Assembly (NCBI RefSeq): GCF_001558155.1
Contig: NZ_LOAS01000002.1
Span: 310,001 to 374,000 of the forward strand
From: Aliiruegeria sabulilitoris
GTDB lineage: Bacteria; Pseudomonadota; Alphaproteobacteria; Rhodobacterales; Rhodobacteraceae
Direction: 5' to 3'
Length of the DNA stretch: 64,000 bases
Shown piece after piece: positions 32,916-40,964 of the stretch (positions are counted from its first letter, which is position 1; each line of letters opens with the position of its first letter). Made by a program: the position numbers and the translations under genes. The notes beneath the pieces are model-generated. The model had not been told where the DNA came from. It was given only the letters and a program-made list of their open reading frames with translations, and made no database searches.

Positions 32916-34439
32916 TTATTCGGATGCGATCACGTAGCGGATCGCTTCGATGCCGGAATTCAGCGAGTCGGGCTCGTCGCCGCAAGCCTCCCAGGTTCCC
33001 TGCGCGGAGATATGCATCTCGCCACCGACATGGAAGCTGGTCCCCAGCTTGCTCGCCTGGCTCGACGTGCCCGAGGCAAGATGCGCATCGCCCGCAATGT
33101 AGAAATCCACGTTGTTGGTTTCCACGCCGGCGGGCACGCTGAAATCGCCCTGTGTCATGACGACGACCTTTTCGGTCGACGGGCAGGTCAACAGGTTCGA
33201 CCCGATCCTGGCCTTGGCAAAGGCGCTGATCGACTGGTTGGATGTCGAGGTCGTGATCACGACGGAGTTGGTGATATAGGCTTCCTTGCCGAACTTGATC
33301 TGGCAATCGGTGACCACGGCTATATCGGACATGGCAGTGCCCGAGCCGGTCTCCATGGACAGCGTCTTGACGTTTCCGGTGCTGGTGGAACAGTCCTTCT
33401 TCTTGCTGTTGCCATTGCAGTCGGAACTCGCCCCCGTCGGGCTCAATGCACCATCGGCATCCAGTTCGGAGTCGCAATACACCGCGTAGACCAACCCGGA
33501 GGGAACGCGGTCGAGGCTCTCGAAATCGCCGGCGGCGATGGAGATGATCGAACCCTTGCCAATCTTGTTGGCCTGATAGCCCAGATCCGTCAGCGGGCTC
33601 ATATCCGTGTCGAGCACCACGGAATCGACGAAATCATCCGCGGGCTCGTAGTCGTCACTCAGCCCGAGCAGGGAATTCATGACGGTATTGATATGCGTGG
33701 AGACATCCGTGAGCAGCAGGTTGCCCTCGAACAGGGCATCCTCGACCCCGGGATTGTGGTCGTCGGTGCATTTCGAGCAATCATCCGTGTCCGGCATGCC
33801 GATGCTGGAGCCGGTTATGAACTCGTTATGATTGGAAAGCTCGACCGAATCCTTGGAGTAGATGCAGAAACCGCTGCCGACTTCGAGATGCGAGGTGATC
33901 TTGATCTCGCCTTGCACATAGATGCCGTCATTGCCGGCACAGCTGTCGATTTCGCCGAAATGCGCCGCGCTGTTCGCGATGATGTTCCACGAATCCAGCC
34001 CGACGAAGTCCAGCAGGAAGGTCGGAACGGCATTACCGAGCCGCGATGTACGCCCGAGCGACACGTAAACGGCATCGTTCATCGAGGTCAGCCCCTCGGA
34101 GACGACGCCGTCTTCGTAGGTGCCGATAGTGACAGTTTCCGACGAGGTGCCGAGGGAATTGCCGAACAGGTCCACGGGCATGTTCGCCTCGACAATCTCC
34201 GCCACGCGCTCCCGGACCTGCTGGTCCGAACCACCGTTATACAGCTCGACCACGCCGGCATGCGCGGCGATATCGGCGGTTGTCTGCAATTGCTCGCGCG
34301 CGCGCAGACCGTTCGTGCCGTCGATCGCCAAACCGGCCACAACCGCGCAGATAAGGAAAATGAACAGGCTCCAGGCGCCGGCTCCGCCGTATTCTTCAAC
34401 CGCCAGGTGTCGCCCGCCTGACACAATACCCTTTAACAT
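32916..34439 (-). CDS. TadG/TadE-like envelope protein, orphan
   Basis: A 507-residue protein with an N-terminal Tad-like segment: a short basic start, one membrane helix (FIFLICAVVAGLAIDGTNG) and LRAREQLQTTADIAAHAGV, the pattern of TadG/TadE and related Flp-pilus pseudopilin-like proteins. The rest is exported, acidic, Ser/Thr/Asp-rich, with several cysteines (including CSKCTDD) and repeated short strands such as VGSGFCIYSKDSVELSNHNEF. ATG 34439 is chosen for its GGAG ribosome site with 6-base spacing. No other pilus gene is nearby, and it lies between two halves of a cobalamin locus. Family membership of the first 70 residues is likely, and the function of the rest is unknown. Confidence 0.72.
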   Translation of the reverse strand: MLKGIVSGGRHLAVEEYGGAGAWSLFIFLICAVVAGLAIDGTNGLRAREQLQTTADIAAHAGVVELYNGGSDQQVRERVAEIVEANMPVDLFGNSLGTSSETVTIGTYEDGVVSEGLTSMNDAVYVSLGRTSRLGNAVPTFLLDFVGLDSWNIIANSAAHFGEIDSCAGNDGIYVQGEIKITSHLEVGSGFCIYSKDSVELSNHNEFITGSSIGMPDTDDCSKCTDDHNPGVEDALFEGNLLLTDVSTHINTVMNSLLGLSDDYEPADDFVDSVVLDTDMSPLTDLGYQANKIGKGSIISIAAGDFESLDRVPSGLVYAVYCDSELDADGALSPTGASSDCNGNSKKKDCSTSTGNVKTLSMETGSGTAMSDIAVVTDCQIKFGKEAYITNSVVITTSTSNQSISAFAKARIGSNLLTCPSTEKVVVMTQGDFSVPAGVETNNVDFYIAGDAHLASGTSSQASKLGTSFHVGGEMHISAQGTWEACGDEPDSLNSGIEAIRYVIASE

Positions 34440-34729
34440 CCAGCACTCCATTACTGCGCCAGCGCTTCCCCCGACAAGGCCGTTGGCAAGCCCCCCCTCT
34501 CCCCCGAAAGAGGTGCACGCGGTCGCCCGTCACGAAAGACCGTGGCAACGGTTTACGTGCCCAATGTGGGCCTTTTGCGGCAAATGCGTGGAAGCAAGGC
34601 GACATGAATAACAAAACCTTGACCGTTTGGTGTCTGACGACTGCCTGCCCGCCGACATTCTTGTCCGAGCACTGTGTCGCGTCGGTCCCCGATTGACTTT
34701 CGTTACCCGACATGACCAAAAGTTTTGAA
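34440..34729. other. divergent intergenic region between TadG-like gene and cobalamin riboswitch
   Basis: These 290 bases must carry the promoters for the minus-strand TadG-like gene and the plus-strand cobalt operon. A TTGACT (34694-34699) could serve as a -35 element for the riboswitch transcript, but no good -10 was recognised at the right distance. No open reading frame with coding character is present. Confidence 0.3.
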
Positions 34730-34916
34730 TCTTCGGTTCCCCGGACGGATCAAGCGCCAGGGGATGAAAGAGGGAACACGGTGCGGCGTACCCATCAGGG
34801 ACCAAATCCGTGGCTGCCCCCGCAACTGTGAGCGGCGAGCGCGGTCGATCATGCCACTGGGGCAACCCCGGGAAGGCCGGCCAAGCAGAGACCCGCGAGC
34901 CAGGAGACCTGCCGAG
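34730..34916 (+). ncRNA. cobalamin (AdoCbl) riboswitch
   Basis: All conserved blocks of the B12 aptamer occur in order: GAGGGAACACGGTGCGGC, then CCGTGGCTGCCCCCGCAAC with CTGTGAGCGG, a CATGCCACTGGGGCAA-type segment, GGGAAGGCCGGCC, and the B12 box AGCCAGGAGACCTGCCG at 34898-34914. It lies about 160 bases upstream of the periplasmic-protein gene that opens the cobalt transporter operon. Binding of adenosylcobalamin would be expected to lower expression of that operon. The exact edges of P1 are approximate. Confidence 0.95.
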
Positions 34917-35073
34917 GAGGGATGCATGGTTTGCGCCGTGCGTTCTGTTCCACCGGGCGCCGGGGTGAGCGTCTGGCGCGAAGCGGTCTGGCGCAGTCCG
35001 TCCTCTTCGAGCCAAAACCCCGTCCGTCTTTTCAGATCGGCCGCAGCTGCGGCGATATTTGAGAGGCGACGTA

Positions 35074-35865
35074 ATGAACGTTGTGAGACCCTTGCTGGCA
35101 AGTATCGCTTGCCTGTGCGTGGCAGGAGCCGCTTCGGCGCATTTCCAGCTGGCCTATACACCGGAAACCATGATCGCGCGGCCCGGCGACGTACCGGTGA
35201 AGCTCATATTCTGGCATCCGTTCGAAAACGGTCATGTCATGGATATGGCGCAGCCGCTGGAATTCTATGCCGTGCATCGTGGCGAGAAGATCGACCTGAT
35301 GGACCGGCTCAGTCAGATCACCTTTGAGGGCGCGAGCAATGCGGGTGCTGCTTTCGATGCATCGGTTCCGGTAAAGCGTTCCGGCGACTACGTGCTGGTG
35401 GTGGTGCCGGCGCCCTATTTTGAAGCCAGCGAAGATCTTTACATCCAGCAGATCACCAAATCCTACCTCAACCGCAACACGATCCCGACGGACTGGGAGG
35501 CGCCACTGGGCCTGCCGACCGAGATCCTGCCGCTAAACAAGCCGACGAATGTGCTGGCCGGATCGACCTTTACCGGACGCGTTTTGTCGGAGGGCGAACC
35601 GGTGGCTGGCGCGGAGATCGAGGTCGAGTACATGGCGGCCGAGCCGGACATGGCGACGAATACGGCCAGCAGCGCGACCGCCACGCCGCCCCCGGCCGGA
35701 ACGCTCGTCGTGATGTCCGACGAGAACGGCTATTTCACCTTCGGAATTCCCAAGTCCGGCTTCTGGGGCTTCGCTGCGCTCGGAACCGGGCCGGAGACGG
35801 AATACGAGGGCAAGGAGCTCAGCCAGGATGCCGTGATCTGGATCCGGGCCTGGGACATCGAGTAG
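35074..35865 (+). CDS. DUF4198 periplasmic protein, K component of a cobalt ECF importer
   Basis: A 263-residue secreted protein: signal peptide about residues 1-22 ending ASAH, then a beta-rich DUF4198-type domain (FQLAYTPETMIARPGDVPVKLIFWHPFENGHVMDM) with several His/Met positions and a C-terminal carboxypeptidase-regulatory-like strand region. DUF4198 proteins are the NikK-type extra component described for KMLQO transporters. The ATG at 35074 is preferred because GAGAGG lies 7 bases upstream and the signal peptide begins there. It is first in the operon after the riboswitch and 8 bases before cbiM. A metal-delivery role is inferred from context. Confidence 0.86.
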   Translation: MNVVRPLLASIACLCVAGAASAHFQLAYTPETMIARPGDVPVKLIFWHPFENGHVMDMAQPLEFYAVHRGEKIDLMDRLSQITFEGASNAGAAFDASVPVKRSGDYVLVVVPAPYFEASEDLYIQQITKSYLNRNTIPTDWEAPLGLPTEILPLNKPTNVLAGSTFTGRVLSEGEPVAGAEIEVEYMAAEPDMATNTASSATATPPPAGTLVVMSDENGYFTFGIPKSGFWGFAALGTGPETEYEGKELSQDAVIWIRAWDIE

Positions 35866-35873
35866 GAGCCGCC

Positions 35874-36491
35874 ATGCATATCGTTGACGGAGCCCTTTCC
35901 AACCCGGTGGTCATTGCCGGTGCCGCGCTGACAATCGGCGGGCTGGCGCAGGGTTTGCGCAAGCTTCCGATGGAAAAGATCCCGGTTGCGGGCGTGCTGT
36001 CGGCCACCTTCTTCGTGGCCTCGCTGATCCACGTTCCGGTCGGACCGTCATCGGTGCACCTGATCATGAACGGTCTTGCTGGGCTCGTGCTCGGCTGGGC
36101 CGCCTTCCCCGCGCTTTTCGTGGGCCTGCTGCTGCAGGCGGTGTTCTTCGGCTTCGGCGGGCTGACCGTTCTGGGGGTCAATACGCTCCTCATCGCCGGA
36201 CCGGCCGTTCTGGCCGGGCTGCTGATCCGACCGCGCGTTCAGGACGCCGCGCCGCGCTCCGCCGCCATCTGGGCCGCCGTCGCCGGCGGGCTCGCCATCG
36301 CGCTGACGACGGTTTTCGTGGCCCTCGCCCTCGCGATCACTGGCGATGAATTCCTGCCCGCGGCCAAGCTGGTCTTCTTCGCCCATGTCCCGGTCATGTT
36401 CGTAGAGGCGATGCTGACCGGCGCGGCCGTCTACCTCGCCAAGCAGGTCAAACCCGAGCTTTTCGACGACCTTCAGGGAGCTTTTCAGTGA
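35874..36491 (+). CDS. cbiM: cobalt ECF transporter S-component CbiM
   Basis: A 205-residue membrane protein with about six to seven helices. The N-terminus MHIVDGALS is the metal-site signature of CbiM/NikM, where the amino group and His2 coordinate the ion. Further histidines at positions 53 and 62 (LIHVPVGPSSVHLIMNG) complete the expected site. It binds Co2+ (or Ni2+ in NikM) from the periplasm and works with CbiQ and CbiO. The cobalamin riboswitch upstream argues for cobalt. Its stop overlaps the next start as ATGA. Confidence 0.94.
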   Translation: MHIVDGALSNPVVIAGAALTIGGLAQGLRKLPMEKIPVAGVLSATFFVASLIHVPVGPSSVHLIMNGLAGLVLGWAAFPALFVGLLLQAVFFGFGGLTVLGVNTLLIAGPAVLAGLLIRPRVQDAAPRSAAIWAAVAGGLAIALTTVFVALALAITGDEFLPAAKLVFFAHVPVMFVEAMLTGAAVYLAKQVKPELFDDLQGAFQ

Positions 36492-37141
36492 TCCGCCCTG
36501 CCCTCCTCGCCCTCGCTATCGCCCTCGCTGCCCTTCCAGCGCTGGCACATAAGGTCATCATGGGGGTCTTTCCGTCCGGCAGCCAGATCGAGGGGGAACT
36601 CGGCTTCTCCGGCGGCGATGCCCCCGAGGGCCAGCTGATCGAGGTTTTCGACGAGGCCGGCAACAAGCTCGGCGAGACCGTCACCGACGCCGATGGCTTC
36701 TTCCTGTTCACACCGACTGAACCCGTCGCGCACCGTTTCAACGCCGATATGGGCGCGGGCCATGTTGCCGAGACAGTCATGCCCGCCGAAGAGGTCGCGC
36801 AGATCGTGGCCAGGTCGAAGGGGAGCACGGCGGCAACAATCGCCTGGGCAGACAAGCCGGACGCGGCGGGGCAGCCTGAAACGTCGGCACCCGATCCGGC
36901 CGGAACCGCGGTGCCGCCGCAGGTCGCGCCACAGGTCATCGTTGCCGCGCTGAACCAGGCCGAGTTGGAGGCCATCGCCAAGGTCGTACGCGACGAGACC
37001 CGCCCGCTGCGGCAGGAAATCGCCGCCTACAAGGAAAAAAACGACCTGCAGACGATCCTCGGTGGGATCGGCTATATTCTCGGGCTGTTCGGGCTCGGTT
37101 TCTACATCGCCGCCCGCCGCAAGCTGAAGGACGCCGCATGA
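36488..37141 (+). CDS. L-type auxiliary protein of the cobalt transporter (CbiL/NikL-like)
   Basis: A 217-residue protein with a signal peptide (about 1-20, PALAHKVIMG with a His right after the cleavage site). An Ig-like extracytoplasmic domain follows (FPSGSQIEGELGFSGGDA, LIEVFDEAGNKLGETVTDADGFF), then a Pro/Ala linker, a short coiled stretch, and a C-terminal membrane helix (ILGGIGYILGLFGLGFYIA). This layout fits the NikL/CbiL component that replaces CbiN in KMLQO transporters. The mature N-terminal His could bind metal. It is coupled to cbiM and cbiQ by ATGA overlaps. Confidence 0.83.
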   Translation: MIRPALLALAIALAALPALAHKVIMGVFPSGSQIEGELGFSGGDAPEGQLIEVFDEAGNKLGETVTDADGFFLFTPTEPVAHRFNADMGAGHVAETVMPAEEVAQIVARSKGSTAATIAWADKPDAAGQPETSAPDPAGTAVPPQVAPQVIVAALNQAELEAIAKVVRDETRPLRQEIAAYKEKNDLQTILGGIGYILGLFGLGFYIAARRKLKDAA

Positions 37142-37932
37142 CGCCCGTCATCTCCACGCTCGACAAGCCGCTGACGGCAACGGGCGCCAACCGGCAGCTG
37201 AGCTGGCTCGGCCGTATCGATCCGCGCATGCGCATCCTCTGTGCCGCAGCCTTCGCGGTGGTCGTCGTGGCCTGCGAGAATTTCGCGGCGCTCGGGCTGG
37301 CAGTCGCCATTGCGCTCTTCCTGCTGTCCGCTTCCCGCCTGCCCGCCCGCCGCACGATGATGCGGGTGGCGACAATGGATTCCTTCATCCTGTTCATCCT
37401 GCTGCTGCTGCCCTTCACCGTACCCGGCGAGCCGATCTTCACGCTCTGGGGCTTCCCGGCCTCCTGGGAAGGGCTTTGGCAGGCCATCGAGATCGCGCTC
37501 AAGGCCAATGCCATTGTGCTGACGCTCATGGCATTGGTCAGCACGATGGAGCCGGTCACGCTGGGTCACGCCTTGCACGCGCTCAAGGTGCCCGAGGGAC
37601 TGGTGCATCTGCTGATGTTCACCGTGCGTTATATCGACGTTTTGCGGGAGGAGTACCTGCGCCTGAAACAGGCGATGAAGGCGCGCGGCTTCCGCCCCGG
37701 CACCAATCTGCACAGCTACCGGACGTATGGCTATCTGGTCGGCATGATGCTCGTGCGCTCGCTGGAACGCTCCGAACGTATCCTGGGCGCCATGAAATGC
37801 CGCGGTTTCACCGGCCGCATCCCGCTTCTGGACAGGATGGCCTTCGGTCCGGTGGACGTGGTTTTCGTCACCGGCTTCGTCCTCGTCCTGTTCGGAATAG
37901 GCGCGATGGAGTTGTCTTATGGCGCTTATTGA
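37138..37932 (+). CDS. cbiQ: cobalt ECF transporter T-component CbiQ
   Basis: A 264-residue inner-membrane coupling protein with about five to six helices. Two Ala-Arg-Gly-type coupling motifs, AMKARGF and AMKCRGF, lie in the cytoplasmic helices that contact the ATPase. It transmits ATP hydrolysis from CbiO to CbiM. It overlaps the upstream gene by ATGA and the downstream cbiO by 14 bases, so the whole transporter is translated as a tightly coupled unit. Confidence 0.94.
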   Translation: MTPVISTLDKPLTATGANRQLSWLGRIDPRMRILCAAAFAVVVVACENFAALGLAVAIALFLLSASRLPARRTMMRVATMDSFILFILLLLPFTVPGEPIFTLWGFPASWEGLWQAIEIALKANAIVLTLMALVSTMEPVTLGHALHALKVPEGLVHLLMFTVRYIDVLREEYLRLKQAMKARGFRPGTNLHSYRTYGYLVGMMLVRSLERSERILGAMKCRGFTGRIPLLDRMAFGPVDVVFVTGFVLVLFGIGAMELSYGAY

Positions 37933-38599
37933 GCTGTCAGGGATTCACTTCGCCTACCCGCACCACGCCCCGGTCCTGCATGGCGCCGACATGGCGCTGG
38001 AAGCTGGCGAACGGCTCTGCATCACCGGGCATAACGGTGCCGGAAAGTCGACCCTGCTGCGCATTGTCGTCGGCCTGCTGAGCCCGTCGGCCGGTCGCGT
38101 CACCTGTTTCGGAGAGGAGCGGCGGGAGGATTCCGATTTCCATGACGTGCGCCGCCGCGCAGGCTTCGTCTTCCAGGATCCCGACGACCAGCTTTTCTGC
38201 CCCACCGTCGCCGAAGATGTTGCCTTCGGCCCGCTCAATCTCGGTGCCAGTCGCGGCGAGGCCATGGAGATCGTCGACCGGACGCTCGAACGGCTGGACC
38301 TGATGCATCTGCGCGACCGGATCACACACAAGCTCTCGGGCGGCGAGAAACGGCTGGTCACATTGGCCACGGTCCTCGCGATGGACCCGGAGGTTTTGCT
38401 GCTGGACGAACCGACCAATGCCCTGGACGAAGCGAACGAAGCACGGCTGGTGGAAATCCTGCTGAGCCTGCCGCAGGCCATGATCATCGTCAGCCATAAC
38501 CCCCATTTCCGCAACCGGCTCGGCACCCGCACCCTGCGCCTGCAGGACGGTTTGCTGGCCGCGCCAAACCCGAATTGCCGGCACGCTCTCGACACGTAA
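37919..38599 (+). CDS. cbiO: cobalt ECF transporter ATP-binding protein CbiO
   Basis: A 226-residue ABC ATPase with Walker A GHNGAGKST, Q-loop FQDPDDQLFCPTVAEDVAFGPLN (the DDQLF pattern is typical of ECF ATPases), signature LSGGEKRLV, Walker B VLLLDEPTNALD and switch His in VSHN. It powers the CbiMQ transporter. The protein is slightly short (usual 250-280) because it ends soon after the nucleotide-binding domain, but all catalytic motifs are present. It is the last gene of the riboswitch-led operon. Confidence 0.95.
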   Translation: MALIELSGIHFAYPHHAPVLHGADMALEAGERLCITGHNGAGKSTLLRIVVGLLSPSAGRVTCFGEERREDSDFHDVRRRAGFVFQDPDDQLFCPTVAEDVAFGPLNLGASRGEAMEIVDRTLERLDLMHLRDRITHKLSGGEKRLVTLATVLAMDPEVLLLDEPTNALDEANEARLVEILLSLPQAMIIVSHNPHFRNRLGTRTLRLQDGLLAAPNPNCRHALDT

Positions 38600-38928
38600 C
38601 CCTCTGCGGCCCTGCCACCATCCCTCGCCGATTTCCGCCGCGCGCAAAGCGCGGCCACACCCGCCCGAAGGGGACGCATCTTCGATGCGGCGCAAACGGG
38701 CGGGAGCCTCCCTGCTTTCCTCGAAGGGCGATGGACGAAGAGATAGCCTGATGGCAAGGAGGCACCGCTCAGACAGGCAGGTAACACTTGTCGAGCCGTC
38801 TGACTGATTTCTGTCCCGGGGGGCTAGCCGCCGATCAGAGATCAAGCGGCGGTGGCGCCGCTTCGCGGCGAGCGGCGGATGAGCTGCGTTCAGATTGTAA
38901 TACCGAGCGCTCCGGGCGATAAGACGGC
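38600..38928. other. intergenic stretch with nested hairpins between cbiO and the metal sensor gene
   Basis: No coding sequence is evident in these 329 bases. Directly after cbiO is a 7-bp stem GCCGCGC/GCGCGGC (38637-38655), then CCCGCCCG paired with CGGGCGGG (38660-38667 with 38697-38704) enclosing CGCATC-TTC-GATGCG (38675-38689). These probably end or stabilise the transporter mRNA. Further GC-rich inverted repeats occur near 38828-38880. The promoter of the metal-sensor gene must lie in the last 100 bases but was not recognised. Confidence 0.5.
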
Positions 38929-39189
38929 ATGACACACGCATCCCACCCGGCCATTTCAAAGCGGTTGAAGCGCTCGCATGGACATCTGCGCAAGATCATC
39001 GAGATGATCGAGGAAGGCCGCCCCTGTGCCGAAATCGCGCAGCAGCTTTACGCGGTGGAAAAGGCGGTGCAGCAGGCCAAGAAGACGCTGATCCACGACC
39101 ATATCGACCATTGCCTGAGCAACCCGGCCGAACATGACAACCCGCAAGCGCTGGTCGCCGAGTTTCGCGAGATCTCCAAATATCTGTGA
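38929..39189 (+). CDS. CsoR/RcnR-family metal-sensing repressor (NreA-like)
   Basis: An 86-residue all-helical DUF156 protein. The family core RLKRSHGHLRKIIEMIEEGRPCAEIAQQLYAVEKAV is clear. Candidate metal ligands are Cys33, His58 and Cys62, the C-H-C spacing (25 and 4 residues) seen in CsoR and InrS, plus His3 and His6 near the N-terminus as in RcnR-type Ni/Co sensors. The sequence pattern LIHDHIDHCL resembles NreA-type proteins of nickel resistance loci (from memory). It follows the cobalt importer on the same strand but after 329 bases, so it is probably separately expressed. It may repress a Co/Ni transporter, and the target is unknown. Confidence 0.88.
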   Translation: MTHASHPAISKRLKRSHGHLRKIIEMIEEGRPCAEIAQQLYAVEKAVQQAKKTLIHDHIDHCLSNPAEHDNPQALVAEFREISKYL

Positions 39190-39255
39190 GCACCAGACGG
39201 TCGGCGTCCACACAAGGACCCGCCCTCCAATCGGCTTGCCTTTAGCGCCTCTTTC

Positions 39256-40785
39256 CTAGGTCACCGCACCGACCAGCCAGGGCAGGAATTCGTTGTCGCC
39301 GAAACCGAGCGCCTCGCTCTTGCTCTTCTCACCGGAGGCCATCGCGAGGAAGCGTTCGAAAATCTGCTGACCCATTTCTTCCGTACTGACACCCTCGGAG
39401 ATCACCGCCCCGCAATCGATATCCATATCGTCGGGCATGCGGGCGTAGAGCGCCGAATTGGTTGCGAGTTTCAACGACGGGGCCGGTTTGTAGCCAAAGA
39501 CCGAACCGCGTCCAGTGGTGAAGCAGACGATATTGGCCCCCGAGGCGACCTGCCCGGTGACCGAGGCGGGGTCGTAGCCGGGGCTGTCCATGAAGACGAA
39601 TCCCGGCGTCGTGACCTTCTCGGCATACTCGTAAACGCCCACGAGATTGGTCGAGCCGCCCTTGGCCGATGAGCCGAGCGACTTCTCCAGGATCGTGGTC
39701 AGCCCGCCGGCCTTGTTGCCGGGGCTCGGGTTGTTATCCATCGAGCCGCCGTTGCGCTCCATGTAGGCCTTCCACCACTCGATGCGTTCGAGCAGTTTCT
39801 CGGCCACTTCGGGCCGTTCGGCGCGGCGGGTGAGCAGGTGTTCCGCACCGAAGATCTCCGGCGTTTCGGCGAGGATCGCGGTGCCGCCATGGCGCACGAC
39901 GAGATCCGCAGCACAGCCGAGGGCGGGGTTTGCGGTAATACCGGAATATCCGTCGGAACCACCACACTGCAGCGCTACGCAGAGATGCTCGGCACCGACT
40001 TCTTCGCGTTCTGCGGCATTGGCGGCGGGCAGCATCGCCTCGACACGGGCAATGCCCTCCTCGACGGTCTTGAGCGTGCCGCCGGATTCCTGGATCACCA
40101 TGCGGTGGAAGCCGGCGCTTTCGGAAAGGCCATAGGTTTCCATCAGCAGCGAGACCTGCGCCATCTCGCAACCAAGCCCGACCATCAGCACACCGGCGAA
40201 ATTGGGGTGGGTCGCGTAACCCGCGAGCGTGCGCATGAACATTCGGTAGCCCTCGCCGCCCATGACCTGCCCGCAACCGGTCGAGTGGACATAGGCGGTT
40301 ACACCATTGACATTGGGGTAGTCGGCGAGTTTCTCCGGGGTGAAATGTCCCGCGATCATGCGGGCGACAGTGGCCGAGCAGTTCACCGTGCTGATGACCG
40401 CGATGTAATTTCGGGTACCGACGCCACCGCCGGGCCGACGGTAGCCACGGAAGGTCGCGCGCTGCTCTTGTGGAACGAAAGCGGTCGGTGTGGCGCCGGC
40501 GCAAGGCTCGAAATTGCGTTCGAAATCGCCGCGATAGACGCAGTTCTGCGTGTGTACGTGATCGCCCCGCGCAATCTTCTGCCCGGCAAACGCAATGACC
40601 TGACCGTATTTTCGGATCGCCTCCCCATCGGCGATTTCCTCCGAGGCGATCTTGTGCCCGCGCGGCATTGCGGCCGCGGCAACGAGTCCTCCGTCAAGTG
40701 TCTCGCCCGCTTCGATCGCGCGGAGCGACACAAGCACGTTGTCACTGTCGTGAAGGCGGAGGGTGGAAGGGGTCTGGCTGGTCAT
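39256..40785 (-). CDS. UxaA/GarD-family dehydratase (altronate/galactarate dehydratase-like)
   Basis: A 509-residue sugar-acid dehydratase of the UxaA/GarD family. The N-terminal SAF domain (about 1-95, with HKIASEEIADGEAIRKYGQVIAFA) is followed by the catalytic region containing GYRRPGGGVGTRNYIAV, STVNCSATVA, HSTGCGQ and the C-terminal SPGNKAGGLTTILEKSLGSSAKGG. Conserved cysteines fit the iron dependence of the family. No isomerase, kinase, transporter or regulator for hexuronates is adjacent, so the substrate cannot be chosen between altronate, galactarate and related acids. The gene converges with the metal-sensor gene and is divergent from the marR operon. Confidence 0.88.
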   Translation of the reverse strand: MTSQTPSTLRLHDSDNVLVSLRAIEAGETLDGGLVAAAAMPRGHKIASEEIADGEAIRKYGQVIAFAGQKIARGDHVHTQNCVYRGDFERNFEPCAGATPTAFVPQEQRATFRGYRRPGGGVGTRNYIAVISTVNCSATVARMIAGHFTPEKLADYPNVNGVTAYVHSTGCGQVMGGEGYRMFMRTLAGYATHPNFAGVLMVGLGCEMAQVSLLMETYGLSESAGFHRMVIQESGGTLKTVEEGIARVEAMLPAANAAEREEVGAEHLCVALQCGGSDGYSGITANPALGCAADLVVRHGGTAILAETPEIFGAEHLLTRRAERPEVAEKLLERIEWWKAYMERNGGSMDNNPSPGNKAGGLTTILEKSLGSSAKGGSTNLVGVYEYAEKVTTPGFVFMDSPGYDPASVTGQVASGANIVCFTTGRGSVFGYKPAPSLKLATNSALYARMPDDMDIDCGAVISEGVSTEEMGQQIFERFLAMASGEKSKSEALGFGDNEFLPWLVGAVT

Positions 40786-40894
40786 GGCTCACCTGCGGGA
40801 TTCGTTCGGCGCACCATAGCGCGTCCCGTTTCGCTTTCAATCGGTAAAAAACATTTCCACGCTGGCGGCATGGCGGGGTTCGAAGACCTGCATA

Positions 40895-40907
40895 TCAAAT
40901 GATTTGA
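40895..40907. promoter_or_regulatory. MarR-type operator candidate 1
   Basis: TCAAATGATTTGA is a perfect inverted repeat with a one-base centre, in the 179 bases between the divergent dehydratase and marR starts. A second similar palindrome follows 24 bases away centre to centre. MarR dimers usually bind such 13-20 bp palindromes in front of their own gene. Confidence 0.6.
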
Positions 40908-40918
40908 GAGTTGAATGT

Positions 40919-40931
40919 TTCAAATTTTGAA
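40919..40931. promoter_or_regulatory. MarR-type operator candidate 2
   Basis: TTCAAATTTTGAA is a second perfect 13-base inverted repeat, sharing the TCAAAT/TTTGA half-site with the first copy. It ends 33 bases before the preferred GTG start of marR, a position suited to blocking RNA polymerase. Confidence 0.6.
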
Positions 40932-40964
40932 GTACTTCAGAACCCGGAAACGTGGGAGGCGACC

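Noticed and set aside
34120-34611. Plus-strand open frame opposite the TadG-like gene start
   Set aside because: It overlaps the TadG-like signal/anchor region on the other strand and has no coding signature of its own.
34725-35327. Plus-strand open frame through the riboswitch and into the DUF4198 gene
   Set aside because: It includes the aptamer and overlaps the real gene out of frame. AGGAGG before ATG 34926 is probably chance or part of the expression platform.
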